Assembly (NCBI GenBank): GCA_041694255.1
Contig: JASMTN010000010.1
Location: 1 to 64,000 of the forward strand
Reading direction: 5' to 3'
From: S009-33 sp041694255
Lineage (GTDB): Bacteria > Patescibacteriota > Gracilibacteria > Absconditabacterales > Absconditicoccaceae
Length of the DNA: 64,000 nt
Part shown: positions 33,284-44,228 of the stretch, in pieces
Position numbering within the stretch: position 1 is the stretch's first letter
Layout of the letters: the number at the start of each line of letters is the position of its first letter
Notes under the pieces: model-generated
What the model was told of the DNA's origin: nothing
Seen by the model: only the letters and a program-made list of their open reading frames with translations
Database searches by the model: none
Position numbers and translations under genes: made by a program

Positions 33284-33830
33284 ATACATAATATAAGTAA
33301 ACAAACTTAAAAATTCAAATAAAAGAAAATAATGCTCAAAATCATTCATTAAGTAAGATTCAATAACTTTGGGTAAGAAAAATATTTGGCAATAAAAACA
33401 AAAATCATAAAAAAGTATAAATAGAATATTCTAATGAATTAAAAATATTTATACCAAAAAAGATAAAAGATATAATATATAAAAATGTTGAAAGATATGC
33501 TATATTGTAATTATCTATATATCATAATATATATAAAATTAAAACAATAATAACTATTAAAGGTAAAATAAATGTTTTTATTAATTTACAATCATGATTT
33601 TTATTTTTAAATATATTAATATCATATATGTATAAAACTGATATAAATATCCAAAAAATATTTAATATCATTATAGGTATAGAATTATTTATATATGCTC
33701 CTAAAAATATTAGAAATCATCATAGAATATTTATAAGAAATATTTTTTTGCTTTTTCATATAATAGAAAAATAAAAATGTGTTAATAATAATAAAAATCA
33801 TCAAACTAACATAAATATATTAGATATCAT
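33255..33830 (-). CDS. Small polytopic membrane protein (CBU_0592-like)
   Basis: A 191-aa protein visible only with UGA as glycine. It has about five to six hydrophobic helices: MLVGGFLLLLTHFYFSIIGK, NILGGFLIFLGAYINNSIPI, IMILNIFWIFISVLYIYDIN and a second half with similar layout (TFLGFLFLLPNIFL, GFGALFSFIGIFKFVYLYY). The LGG-N-IPIMILNIFW pattern resembles CBU_0592-family membrane proteins of unknown function. The stop lies 29 bases inside the convergent transglutaminase gene. The ATG at 33830 is preferred, but the Met at codon 7 is also possible. Confidence 0.65.
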
Positions 33831-33921
33831 TAATTTTAAAAAATAATAAAAAAAATAATTTGAAAAAATATTATAAAAATTTATATTTAACATTCAATTT
33901 AATTATATAATAAATAAGTAT

Positions 33922-35055
33922 ATGAACTATTTTGAAGAAAGCTTAAAAGCACATAGAGAAAATAACTGAAAAATGGAAATAAAATCTAAATTAAAAATTG
34001 AAAATAAAGATGATCTATCTATAGCATATACTCCATGAGTTTCTGAAAGCTGTAAGGAAATACATAAAGATAAAGAACTTTCAAAAGAACTAACTTTCAG
34101 ATGAAACACGATTGCAGTTGTATCTGATGGTTCAGCAGTTTTGTGACTTTGAAATATAGGGCCTGAAGCCTCTTTACCAGTTATGGAGTGAAAAGCAGTG
34201 CTTTTTAAAGAATTTGCTTGAGTTGATGCTTTCCCTATTGTTTTAGATACTCAAGATACAGAAGAGATTATACAAACTGTTAAGCATATTGCACCAACTT
34301 TTTGATGAATAAACCTTGAAGATATATCTGCCCCAAGATGCTTTGAGATAGAAGAAAGACTTAAAAAAGAACTTGATATACCTGTTTTTCACGATGATCA
34401 ACATGGTACTGCTATAGTAGTGCTTGCAGGTTTGATAAATGCTTTAAAGATAACTAAAAAGAAAAAAGAAGATATTAAAATAATTGTAAATTGACTTTGA
34501 GCAGCTTGAACTGCTATTATAAAATTACTTAGACTTTATGGTTCTAAAGATATAATAGTTTGTGATAGTAAATGAATAATATCTAAAGACAGAACAGACC
34601 TTAATGATAGTAAAAAAGAGATACTTGAAGTTACAAACCAAGAAAATAAATCTTGAAGTTTAAAGGATGCTATGGAATGAACTGATGTATTTATATGAGT
34701 TAGTGTGTGAAATGTTGTAAGTAAAGATATGGTAAGATCTATGAATGCTGATCCTATCATATTTGCAATGTCAAACCCTATACCTGAGATAATGCCAGAT
34801 GAAGCAAAAGAAGCTTGAGCTGCTATCATAGCAACTTGAAGAAGTGATTTCCCAAATCAACTTAACAATGTTCTTGTATTTCCTTGAATTTTCAAGTGAG
34901 CATTGCAAAATAAAGTTAGCAATATAACTGATGATATGAAATTAAAAGCTGCTGAATGAATAGCAAATTATATAAAAGAACCTACAGCAGATTATATAAT
35001 ACCATCCCCACTTGATAAGAAAGTTGCAGAACAAGTTGCAAGTTATGTATGTTAA
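33922..35055 (+). CDS. NAD(P)-dependent malic enzyme
   Basis: A 377-aa short-form malic enzyme, oxidatively decarboxylating malate to pyruvate. SIAYTPGVSESCKEI is the family start. NTIAVVSDGSAVLGLGNIGP and GKAVLFKEFAGVDAFPIVLD carry malate-site residues. DISAPRCFEIEERL and PVFHDDQHGTAIVVLAGLIN are canonical, and IIVNGLGAAGTAIIKLL is the NAD Rossmann loop. IFAMSNPIPEIMPDEA completes it. Of the catalytic pair, the Tyr in AYTPG and Lys in GKAVLFK are present. A hairpin terminator follows. This is one of few carbon-metabolism genes here. Confidence 0.95.
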
Positions 35056-35071
35056 AAATTTAATTAAATTG

Positions 35072-35098
35072 CTCTATATTCATATATAGAGTTTTTTT
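35072..35098 (+). terminator. Rho-independent terminator after malic enzyme
   Basis: CTCTATAT (35072-35079), loop TCAT, ATATAGAG (35084-35091), then seven T. It is an eight-pair perfect stem 17 bases past the malic enzyme stop. Confidence 0.85.
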
Positions 35099-35214
35099 AT
35101 TAAAATAAAATTGAAAATTAAGTTTGATTATATATAGTTGTTAGATAATTTGCATTATTTACAAAAAAAATTATAATGATTGCATAAATAAATTTTTAGA
35201 TGAAAAAATAATAA

Positions 35215-37626
35215 ATGACTAGCTTTTTAATCTTTTTATGAATAGTTTTATTAGCTATAATAATATTAAAAATAGCTTTTAAAAAATATAAAAAAAAATT
35301 AAGAGAAGATTATGCACATAATCTAGTTTTCTTACAAGTTAAGATACCTAAAAAAGATTCAGATGCTGATAAGTCAGCAGATACCATACAATGAATGAAA
35401 AATAATATACAAATTATGGAACAAGTTTTAAAAAATTTCTATGGTATATATGATAGTTCTTTTAAAGCTAAATTTTTATGACAAGATTATATAAGTTTTA
35501 ACATAGTTGTAGAAAAAGAAAATATAAAATACATAGTTTGAATGCCAAAAGATCATCAAGAAAGTTTTGATAAAACTATAAGTTCTTTCTATGCTTGAGC
35601 TACAGTACAAGAAGTAAAACCTGCAAAGATGCTTGAAGCTTGAAAATATGGTTATGGGTGATATCTAGTACTAAGTAAAGATGATGCATTTCCTATTAAA
35701 AACTATGAAAAGTTTGAAGCAGACCCTATGGATAGTATATTATCTTCATTTTCAAGAGTAAAAAGAGATGAAAAACTTCAACTGCAAATGCTTGTACAAC
35801 CTATATGAGAATCTTGGCAAAAATCTTTTAGAAAAAAAATTAAAAAAGTTAAAGCTTGATGAATATGAGCAAACTTATTTTCATGAAAATGATGAAAAGA
35901 TGAAGATAAATCATGACTTGGTAGTAATCAAATACAAGATATGGAGGCAAAAGTTCAGGATGAATGATTTGATGTTGTTATAAAAACTTTTGCTAATTCA
36001 CCAGATCCAGATAGACCTAAAAAAATTATTGAAGACCTTTCATTTTCTATGAATCAATACAATTATATATGATTAAACTCTTTTGTATTCTTAAAAATGA
36101 AAGAATTAGAAAAATTTTGAAAGGAATTTATACAAAATTTATTTAAAAAGCCTTTCTTTACACTTTATAAATGACTTTTTATAATAAATAAGGATATTTT
36201 AAATATAAAAGAAATATCTAGTATCTTTCACTTTCCACATTCAAGATTTAATAAAAACCCTAGAATCTCTTGGCAAAAATTTAAGATAATTCCTGCACCT
36301 GATAATATACCTTCTGAATGAATAGCACTTTGAGATAATATATATTCATGAGTAAGAAAAGAAATTAAAGTTGCTCCAAATGATAGGTTTAGACATTTTT
36401 ATATTATATGACAAACAGGTACTGGTAAATCTACAATGATAAATGTACAAGCAAAACAAGATGTACAACAATGAAATGGTTTTGCAATCATAGACCCACA
36501 TGGTGATCTATGTGAGACAGTTTTACAATACTACCCTAAAGATAGAATAGATGATCTTATATACTTTGATGCTGGTAATTTAAAAATGCCTTTTTGATTA
36601 AACTTACTAGAGCCATCTTCATCTGATAATTATGATGAGATAGACCTTATTACAAATGATGCTGTAGAAATGTTTATAAAACTTTATTGACCTGAAATTT
36701 TCTGACCTAGACTTCAAGATTATTTTAGAAATGCTGTAATGACTTTAATGGAACAGCCTGAGTGAGGAACTTTAACTGAAGTTATGAGACTTTTTACAGA
36801 TGAGGCTTATCAAAAAGTTAAAGTATCAAAAGTTAAAAACCCTACTGTAAAAACTTGGTGGGAAAAAACTTACAATGCAATGTGAGATAGAGAAAAAGCA
36901 GAGATAATACCATATTTCCAAGCAAAGTTCTGACCACTTACTACAAACTGAATACTTAGAAATGTTATATGACAAGTTGAATCTTCTTTCAAAGTTGATC
37001 AAGTTATGCAAGAATGAAAGGTTCTTTTAATAAATCTTTCAAAAGGTAAGATATGAGAGATAAACAGTCAATTACTCGGTCTTATTATGGTAAGTAAGAT
37101 AAAACAAGCTGCTATGGCAAGAGCAAGTTTAGCACCTGAAGATAGAAAAGATTTTTTCTTATATATAGATGAATTTCAAAACTATGTTACTCCTTCTATT
37201 GAAAGTATATTATCAGAAGCAAGAAAGTATCGTCTAGGACTTATTATAGCTCATCAATATATAGAACAACTTAAACAAAAAGATCTTTGATGAGAAACAG
37301 ACCTTACATGAGCTATATTTGGTAATGTATGAACACAAATGGCATATAAAGTTTGAGCAAAAGATGCAGAATACCTTGAACAAGAATTTTCTCCAGAATT
37401 TTGAAGACAAGATATGGTAAATATAGATAAATTTAAAGCTGTTATGAAATTAAGTATAGATACTCAACCTTCAAGACCTTTTAGTATAAATGTAATAAAT
37501 CCTTATACAGAACATGATAAAAACTCTAGTAAAAAAACAGATATAATAAAAGAAATATCTACTCTTAAATATTGAAGAAAAAGAGATTTAGTTGAAAAAG
37601 AAATTTTCTATAGGATATGAGGATAA
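35215..37626 (+). CDS. Type IV secretion/conjugation ATPase (VirD4/TraD/VirB4-like) with N-terminal membrane anchor
   Basis: An 803-aa protein. One transmembrane helix (SFLIFLGIVLLAIIILKIAF) precedes a middle domain of about 350 residues. The P-loop ATPase has HFYIIGQTGTGKSTMINVQ (Walker A, about residue 400), FAIIDPHGDLCETVLQYY, VLLINLSKGKIGEINSQLLG, and DFFLYIDEFQNYVTPSIESI (Walker B). LGLIIAHQYIEQLKQ is the TraG/TraD motif. CPR genomes carry such T4SS/pilus-associated ATPases; substrate could be DNA or protein. The VirB6-like gene at the window end supports a T4SS-type apparatus. The ATG at 35200 is rejected because TAA follows two codons later. Confidence 0.88.
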
Positions 37627-37668
37627 AAAAAATACCTAGAATGTAATTAAATATCTAGATCTTAATTT

Positions 37669-38451
37669 TTATTTAACTTCCAATATCACTGGGCAGTGAT
37701 CAGAACCCATAACTTCATTTAAATATGTAATATCTTTAACTTTTTTTATAAAAGATTTATTTACAACAAAATAATCTATCCTCCATCAAACATTTCTTGA
37801 CCTTGCTCAACCTCTATAAGACCACCAAGAGTAAGTATCTTTTTGTTCTGGATAAAAGTACCTAAAAGTATCTATATAACCATTTTCCAAAAATTGAGAT
37901 ACTTTTTCTCTTTCTTTTGGTGAAAATCATATACTATTTTTATTAGCTTCTGGACGAGCAATATCAATTTCAGTATGACATATATTAAAATCTCAAGTTA
38001 CAACTACATTTTTTCAATTATCTACAAGAGAATTTGCATAGTGTATAAGATGATCATAAAATTCTAATTTATAAGATAACATCTCAGTTCCATCAGCTCT
38101 TGTACCACCATTTGGAAAATAACCATTTATAAGAACAAAATCTTCAAATTCAACTTCTGTTATCCTTCAATCTGTATGAAAATGTTCTATTTCTCAAAAA
38201 TGATTTTTTGTATCTAAAGTTTTAATATCTTCCTTATAAAAAATAGCAGTTCAAGCATAACCTTTTCTAGTTCAAGCATGCCATACATATTTGTATCACC
38301 ATATAGGTCAAACTTCTTTTAAAAATTGACTTTCAAAAGCTTTTGTTTCTTGTATACAAAGTATATCAGGATCATATTCTTCTAGAAATTCTTTGAATCA
38401 TTTTTTTATAACTGCTCTTATACCATTTACATTCCAAGATATTATTTTCAT
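37669..38451 (-). CDS. xth: Exodeoxyribonuclease III (AP endonuclease)
   Basis: A 260-aa ExoIII-type nuclease of base excision repair. MKIISWNVNGIRAVIKKGF, LCIQETKAFESQF (metal Glu), INGYFPNGGTRADGTEMLSY, VVVTGDFNICHTEIDIARPE (D and N catalytic), DTYSWWSYRGGARSRNVGWR and NEVMGSDHCPVILEVK (D-H pair) are all present and in order. Length is normal. It converges on the T4SS ATPase gene, leaving a 42-base gap. Confidence 0.95.
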
Positions 38452-38498
38452 TAAATAGTTATTAGATACTAAATATTAAAATTTCATATTTTGTCTTT

Positions 38499-38513
38499 CT
38501 ACTTGTAACTTAC
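38499..38513. repeat. Dispersed element next to lysS stop
   Basis: CTACTTGTAACTTAC overlaps the lysS stop codon by one base and belongs to the same family as 25598-25628. The remaining gap to xth (38452-38498) shows nothing else. Confidence 0.5.
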
Positions 38514-40105
38514 TATTCTTCTGTATCTTCTTCTTTTTTATTTCAAGATTTCATAACTGGGAATAAAGTAACATCCCTTAAATTAGACTGCTCTGTCAAT
38601 AAAGCTATAAGTCTATCTATTCACATACCCCATCAAGATTGTGGTGGCATACCATATTCCATAGCAAGTAAGAAATCATCATCTCAAGAAGTTGCTTCTT
38701 CATCTCATCTTTCAACAGCTTCTCATTGTGCTTGAAAATTTTCTTTTTGAATTTTTGGATCTACAAGCTCACTATAAGCTTTATTTAATTCTACACCATT
38801 TGCTACAAGTTGAAATTGTTCCACTATCTTTTCATCTTCATCTGAAGTTCTTGCAAGAGGTTGCATAGTTTTTGGATAATTATATACAAATGCAGGTCAA
38901 ACAATAGAAGGTCTTAAGACTTTTTTATAAAGATAATCTATCATTGTAGGAACTCACATATTTTCTATTCATTCTATCTTAATTCATTTTTCTTCTATAT
39001 CTTTTCTAAGCTTATCAATATCTTCTTCAGTATAAGAACTAACATCTATTCAAGATTCTTTTTTAACTCATTCTATATAATCTATTCTTTTCCAAGGAGT
39101 TGTAAAATCAACTGTTTTTGCATTACCTTCCTTATCCATAACATTTACTTTTCTATCCATTCATAAGTTATCAAAAAGGTAATCAAACATTTTTTCAGTA
39201 AAATCCATATTATCTTCAAAATTCCACCAAGCAGCATAATGTTCAAGTGCAGTAAATTCTTGCATATGAGTTGGGTCTGTACCTTCATTTCTAAAATTTT
39301 TACCTATTTCAAAAACTTTTTCAAATCTTCATACAGTAGCTTTTTTTAATGCTGTTTCTGGTGCAATTCTAAGGTAAAAATCTTCATCAAAATCATTATG
39401 ATGAGTAATAAAAGGTTGTGCAGCAGCTCAGCTAGCAGCATTTCAAAGTACAGGAGTTTCTATTTCTATAAAACCATTATCTTCATAAAATCTTCTAAGA
39501 AGTTTAACAACTTTTGATCTAAATAACATTCTATTGTAACTATCTTCATTACTTATAAGATCTAGATATCTTTGTTTGTATATAGTTTCTTTATCAGCAA
39601 GTCCATGAAATTTTTCAGGTAAAGGTCTTACTGCTTTTGCAAGTATTTGAAAATCTTTAACAAAAAGTGTTATCTCTCAATGTTTTGTAAGAAAAAGATC
39701 TCAAGTTATTCATATATAATCACCTGCTAACAAGTATTTTTCAGCTAATTTATGTGCAGTTTTTTCTCAAGAATCTAATTCTAGATTATCTACAAGCTCT
39801 TTTCAAGTATTGAACTTTGCTTTTTGTTTCATAAAACAAACTTGTATATTTCAAGTATTATCTTGTATGTTTGCAAATATAAGTTTTCACATAGATCTTG
39901 AAAGCATAAGCCTACCAGCAGTTTTAAACTCTCATAGTGCTCATTCTTCCATAAGTTTACTAGCATCTTTTAAGCTTGATTCTTTAGTTTTAATATCTTG
40001 TATATCTTGTTTTCAATGAAAATTATTAGCATATGTTATAACTCATGCTTTTTTAAGTTCATTTATTTTTTCTTGTCTTTCAATACTTTCTTTTGAATAC
40101 TCCAT
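38513..40105 (-). CDS. lysS: Lysyl-tRNA synthetase, class II
   Basis: A 530-aa LysRS. The N-terminal OB anticodon-binding domain includes FKTAGRLMLSRSMGKLIFAN and LAGDYIGITGDLFLTKHGEI. Catalytic motif 2 is VFEIGKNFRNEGTDPTHMQE and motif 3 is MPPQSGWGMGIDRLIALLTE. Signature lines RFYEDNGFIEIETPVL and EFTALEHYAAWW follow class II order. YNYPKTMQPLARTSDEDEK fits LysRS rather than AspRS. The start at 40105 gives a normal N-terminus. Confidence 0.96.
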
Positions 40106-40182
40106 ATATATAATATAATAAAATTAAAAAATATGATTCTTAAAATCATCTTATTTATATATAAATACTTAAATTTTTCAAT

Positions 40183-40206
40183 AAAAAAAAGAGCTTTTAA
40201 AGCTCC
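40183..40206 (-). terminator. Rho-independent terminator after ybaB
   Basis: Minus strand reads GGAGCTTTAAAAGCTCTTTTTTTT: stem GAGCTT/AAGCTC with an eight-T tail, 10 bases past the ybaB stop. It ends the tig-ybaB transcription unit. Confidence 0.85.
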
Positions 40207-40215
40207 TTAATTAAT

Positions 40216-40560
40216 TTACTTCAAACCTGGAAATCATCCTCAAGCTCATCCTCATCAAAACATAGAACCTAACTCACTAGGGTCAAATCAAAGTATTTCC
40301 TTTGTTTTTTCCATAGCAACTTCTTGTGCTTTTTGTTGTCATTTTACTATAGCATTTTTGATAGCTTCTTCCATCTCTTCTTTTCTTTCTGGAGATAGTA
40401 AGCTTTCATCTTCTATCTTAACTTCTTTAACTTTTGTATCAGCAGTTATATCTATTATAACTCAAGATTCTTTAGCTCTAATTAAAGTTTTAGATAACTT
40501 TTTTTGTAAATCTTGGTATTTTGTATACATTTGTTGCATATCTCATAGTCAACCTAACAT
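40216..40560 (-). CDS. ybaB: YbaB/EbfC family nucleoid-associated protein
   Basis: A 114-aa DNA-binding protein. MLGGLGDMQQMYTKYQDLQK and KKLSKTLIRAKESGVIIDIT give the helix and strand of the YbaB fold, VKEVKIEDESLLSPERKEEM the conserved hinge, and the C-terminal GFDPSELGSMFGGGAGGGFP a glycine-rich tail largely encoded by TGA. In bacteria ybaB is commonly next to recR/dnaX; here it follows tig by 25 bases and is followed by a terminator. Confidence 0.9.
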
Positions 40561-40585
40561 TTTATTTTTAATTTAAATAATAAAT

Positions 40586-41803
40586 TTATTTCTCATTTTT
40601 ATCTGTTTTTTCCTTTTTATCAAACAAAGCTAATAATCTTTTTTCTAAGTCTAAATCTCTTTTGAAATCTATCTTATCAGCAATACCTTTTTCTTCTGCA
40701 AATTTCATAAGTATAAAAAATTTTTCTACACTTTCTTTAGAGCTTTGAGAAAGCTCAGAATACATTTTTTTAACATCTTCTGGTTTCATACTTTTAAGCA
40801 TATCTTCAAAGTTTTTTTCTCCACCATATTGTTGTTTTAAGTGATTAACTCTTTGTTTAACTTCTTGATCTGTAAGAGTTTTTGGTATAGCAACTTCAAA
40901 AGAACTTTTTATTTTTGAAACCAAATCTTCTATAAATTTAGCAAGTTCATTTCTTTCTTTTTCTCATGCTAATGTGTTTTTTACTTCTTCCATAAAATCC
41001 TCTACTTTATCATAAGTTTTACCAAACCATTTTTGTAAATTTTCGGTAGTTAATTCTGGAAGTTCAGTTTCTTTAACTTCTGTAATACTAGCTTTAACTT
41101 TTTTTATATCTAATTCATCTTTATCTTTCTTAAAGTATTTTAATAATTGAGGAAGATCTTCTGTATAATCAAATTCTTCTGTATAACCATTTTCCTTACC
41201 TTCAAAAGCATCTTTCAACATAGGAAATTCTTTAAAATCTTCTTTTGCTAAGAAAACTTTACCATCACCAACTTTTTCTCAATTAGCATCTAGATAGTCT
41301 AAAGCAAGTTTTACAATAGTTTTTTCTGTATTAACCTTTTCTACATTTTTATATTCAGCAAATTGTCTTTTAAGTCATTCAACTGCTCTTTGTATTTCTT
41401 CTTCTGTAACTTCTTTATTTGGAAGTTGAGGTTCTGCATTTTCAAAATCTTTATTTTTAACTTTTACTTCTGGATATACATCAACTTTAAAAGAGATAGT
41501 AAGATTATCATCCTTTTTAGAAGGATTTACATCATAGATTTGACCTATAAGTTTATATTTTTCAGTCAATTCTTTTAAAGAATCATTTACTGCCTTTTCA
41601 TATATAGCAGTTTCTAAGTATTGAGGATTTACTTTTTTCTCAACCTCATCAGCTGGAGCTTTACCTTTTCTATATCAAGGAACTTCTATATCTTTAGCAA
41701 ATTCATTTAAAGCAGATTCTCTTAAACTTTCATAAGTTTTTGGATCTATAGTTAATTGTACTTCAACATTTGATTGTGTTCATTCTATAACTTTTTTGTC
41801 CAT
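40586..41803 (-). CDS. tig: Trigger factor, ribosome-associated chaperone
   Basis: A 405-aa protein; TGA codons under the standard code split it into several pieces. The N-terminal ribosome-binding domain has KDIEVPGYRKGKAPADEVEK (the GFRxGK signature as GYRKGK). A central region (about residues 150-240, GEKVGDGKVFLAKEDFKEFP) corresponds to the PPIase domain but is poorly conserved. The C-terminal helical arms include IEDLVSKIKSSFEVAIPKTL. It assists folding of nascent chains at the exit tunnel. First gene of the tig-ybaB unit. Confidence 0.9.
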
Positions 41804-42019
41804 AAATTTATATTAAATAATTTAAATATTATTTTTATTCCCTCCTATAAGCCCTGTTCTGTAATAGTGTAAATCTATCTAGATCAACTTATAGTTGATA
41901 TCAAGCAGCTTTGGAAATACTCCTCCACCTTGCATACACCAAAGGTTTACCTTTTTGGTACATATCATATACCAAAACAAAAGTAGAAGTTAAACTTCAT
42001 CTTTACTTTTCACCTTTCA

Positions 42020-42430
42020 AAGGGCCAAGAACTGAGAACTTAGAACTTAGAATTTATAAGTCATTGTAACATTTTAATTATTTCTAACAAATATTTATCT
42101 ACAATTTCTTCTTCCTTATCTATAAATCAAAGTTTTTTAGATATAATAAGCTGTGTTTCAACTTCTAAACAGCTTCACTTAGCAATATAAAGAAATTGTC
42201 TATATTCTGATTTTCAATTTCTTCAAGATCACTCAGCTATATTACTAGGAATAGAAACTGCAGCTCTTCTCATTTGAGAAACTAATCAAAACTTTTCAGT
42301 ATCTGGATAGTCTTCTGTTAATTTATAAATCAAACTAACAAACTCAATAGATTTATTCCACACTTTTAAGTTTTTATAATTTGTATTCATTACAAATAAC
42401 TTAGTTCTAAACCCTTAGTTCTTGACCCTT
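42020..42430 (-). mobile_element. IVS-like insertion in RNase P RNA with 31-bp inverted repeat ends
   Basis: Arms 42400-42430 and 42020-42050 are complementary over 31 positions with two mismatches and four G-U pairs. In the transcript the arms read AAGGGTCAAGAACT... and ...AGTTCTTGGCCCTT. The arms extend helix P12 and close a loop carrying the 116-aa ORF, whose stop lies in the 3' arm. This is the architecture of 23S rRNA intervening sequences, where RNase III cleaves the stem and leaves the rRNA fragmented. Presence in rnpB is, to my knowledge, unusual. Confidence 0.85.
42040..42390 (-). CDS. Four-helix-bundle IVS-family protein encoded within rnpB
   Basis: A 116-aa protein, MNTNYKNLKVWNKSIEFVSL, then LVSQMRRAAVSIPSNIAEGS (the family signature R-A-x-S-I-P-S-N-I-A-E-G, residues 38-57), KSEYRQFLYIAKGSCLEVET and a C-terminal helix. 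It is related to but clearly different from the copy at 11933-12289. It is encoded on the RNase P RNA strand, in the loop closed by the inverted repeat. Expression would require translation of the RNase P precursor or of an excised loop. Function of the family is unknown. Confidence 0.92.
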
Positions 42431-42567
42431 CTAGTATAGTCTCTGTGGCACTTTCTTTTTGTTCTTTTAAGAACTCAACTACCGTTAGTAGTTTAGCTTT
42501 CTTGTATGCAGGGACTTTCCTCTTGTATAAAACAAGTATACACAGGAAGGAACAAAATTTATATTTT

Positions 42568-42595
42568 ATAATAAGTATTTAAAACTATATTTCAA
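42568..42595 (-). promoter_or_regulatory. Promoter of rnpB
   Basis: Minus strand: TTGAAA (42590-42595), 16-base spacer, TATTAT (42568-42573). The -10 ends 12 bases before the estimated RNase P RNA 5' end, in good agreement with a start near 42556-42561. Confidence 0.6.
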
Positions 42596-42648
42596 ATATA
42601 AATTTGATTATTTTAAATGCTTATAAATTTATTTTTTATATATTAACT

Positions 42649-44094
42649 CTAAAAATACATATTTTGGAAATTTATTTTCATAGATTTACTGTACATTTTT
42701 ATAGCTTCATTATTTACTCATAAAAAAAATAATATATTTCATTTATTAAAGTAAGCATTACTGTCATAAGGAAATAATTCTATAGCTTTATCATACATTT
42801 TTATAGCTTTTTTAAAATATCATAAATTATATAAACTATTTCATTTATTTAAGTATGCATCATTATTATATGGATTTATATTTATAGCTTTATCATACAT
42901 TTTTATAGCTTCATCATCTTTTCATTTTATCGAAAAAAATACTCATTTATTATTTAATATTTGAGATAATAGAACATGCTCTATATCTTGAACATAAGCA
43001 AAAGATGTTATATTTGGAGTAGAAATAATATCTAATTTACTATAAATTCAAATTTTATCTAGATATCTCATTTCTATAAGATGGTCTTTATATGTGGCAT
43101 CAAAGTAATATTTTTTATCTCATATATTAACTTCTATAGCACTATGTCAAATTTTTTGTAATCATCTATGCTTTATACCCAGTTCTGATAAAAAGGCATG
43201 TCATAAAATTGAAAATCATACACATTGTATTTCTTTGTATTCTAGTATCTTATTAGGTTGATAACCATAATCATTTTCTGTTGATTGAAATGGATATTCA
43301 TAAATATTTTTTAATATTTTATTCACTACTTCAATTTCTTTTGATTCTATCTTTTCTTTAATTCAAGATTGTCTAACAATATTAAGTTCTTTTTTTAAAT
43401 TTTCTATTCATATTTTATTTCTTAATTTATCTGCTTCCTTATCTAGTTTTTCAATATCTTGCTTTAAAACAATCTCTCAATCCTTATTTTCTAGTTGTTT
43501 TTGCTCTATTTGAGTTATAGTTTCCATAGCAAATCTTAACATATCTACACTTTTTCTAAAAAAAGTAAGATCAAATTCATTATTAAATAAATAATAAAGT
43601 TCATTTTCTACTATAGGCAAATCTGCTGCTGATAGTTTTAGTTTTTTATTAATTTTTCTTTGTTTTTTAATGTTTTTTATAAATGACTTTATCTCTATTG
43701 TTGGTTTTAATTCTATATTTTGTAGTTTTTTAATTAATTCAGGATCTATAAACTTAATTAAATTATCATCAAATTTTTCTCATCTATCTTCAATTATTAA
43801 TGAGAGCATTATTTTAGTTTTTTCTAAAATGCTATTAAATTTAGAGTATTTTTCTAAGTTAAACTTTTTATTTAATTTTTCTATTATAGATAATACTTCT
43901 CAAGTTTTTAAATCTTTAGGTAAGTATATGTAATAAAAAACTAAAGAATTATATTGCTCTCAAGTTGGCTTTATTATATCTCATTTCAAGTTAATATAAT
44001 CATCTCTAGAAATTTTTAAAATTTTTATATGATCTAGACTTTCTAATAAATAATCTAAACTTATAAGATCTACATAATTTTCTAATTTATTCAT
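42649..44094 (-). CDS. Transglutaminase-like protein with C-terminal TPR repeats
   Basis: A 481-aa protein without signal peptide. The N-terminal half is helical and of unknown fold. Residues 280-345 form a transglutaminase-like core: EIQCVGFSILGHAFLSELGI (Cys), KIGHSAIEVNIGDKKYYFDA (His and Asp). The C-terminal part has TPR units, GKDDEAIKMYDKAININPYN and GYFKKAIKMYDKAIELFPYD, repeated about every 34 residues. The layout recalls bacterial SirB1/TPR proteins. It is upstream of rnpB on the same strand and has a TTGACA-16-TACAAT promoter. Substrate unknown. Confidence 0.82.
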
Positions 44095-44125
44095 TTAATA
44101 TAATTAATAAAAAATAATTAATTTT

Positions 44126-44153
44126 ATTGTAATTTTTTATTTTTTTTTGTCAA
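44126..44153 (-). promoter_or_regulatory. Promoter TTGACA-16-TACAAT for the TPR/transglutaminase gene
   Basis: Minus strand: TTGACA (44148-44153), 16-base spacer, TACAAT (44126-44131), 31 bases before the ATG at 44094. One mismatch in the -10. Confidence 0.65.
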
Positions 44154-44228
44154 AATCAATATTTTATCCTTTATATTTTAAGTTTTATCATTATAATAAA
44201 CTTAATTTAATTAAATATATTTTTTTAT

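Larger units (their letters stand above)
41834..42556 (-). ncRNA. rnpB: RNase P RNA, interrupted by an IVS-like insert
   Basis: The minus strand contains the RNase P landmarks in order: GAGGAAAGTCC (CR-I), AAGTGCCACAGAGAC (CR-II), then a 411-nt insert, GAAAGGTGAAAAGTAAAG (CR-III-like) and ACAGAACAGGGCTTAT (CR-V). The ends pair as helix P1: TTCCTTCC near 42545-42552 with GGAGGGAA near 41838-41845. Without the insert the RNA would be about 312 nt, normal for the family. The insert sits where helix P12 belongs, a variable helix in this RNA. Exact ends are estimated from P1. Confidence 0.9.

Noticed and set aside
40586..41569. Three small separate genes
   Set aside because: They are pieces of one trigger factor gene (40586-41803) joined when TGA is read as glycine.
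42660..42960. Recurrent TTTTATAGCTT segments as a DNA repeat element
   Set aside because: They are the repeated AIKMYDKAI helices of TPR units in the gene 42649-44094.
44192..44197. TATAAT before hflX as a promoter
   Set aside because: No acceptable -35 box at 16-18 bases upstream; such hexamers are common by chance in this composition.
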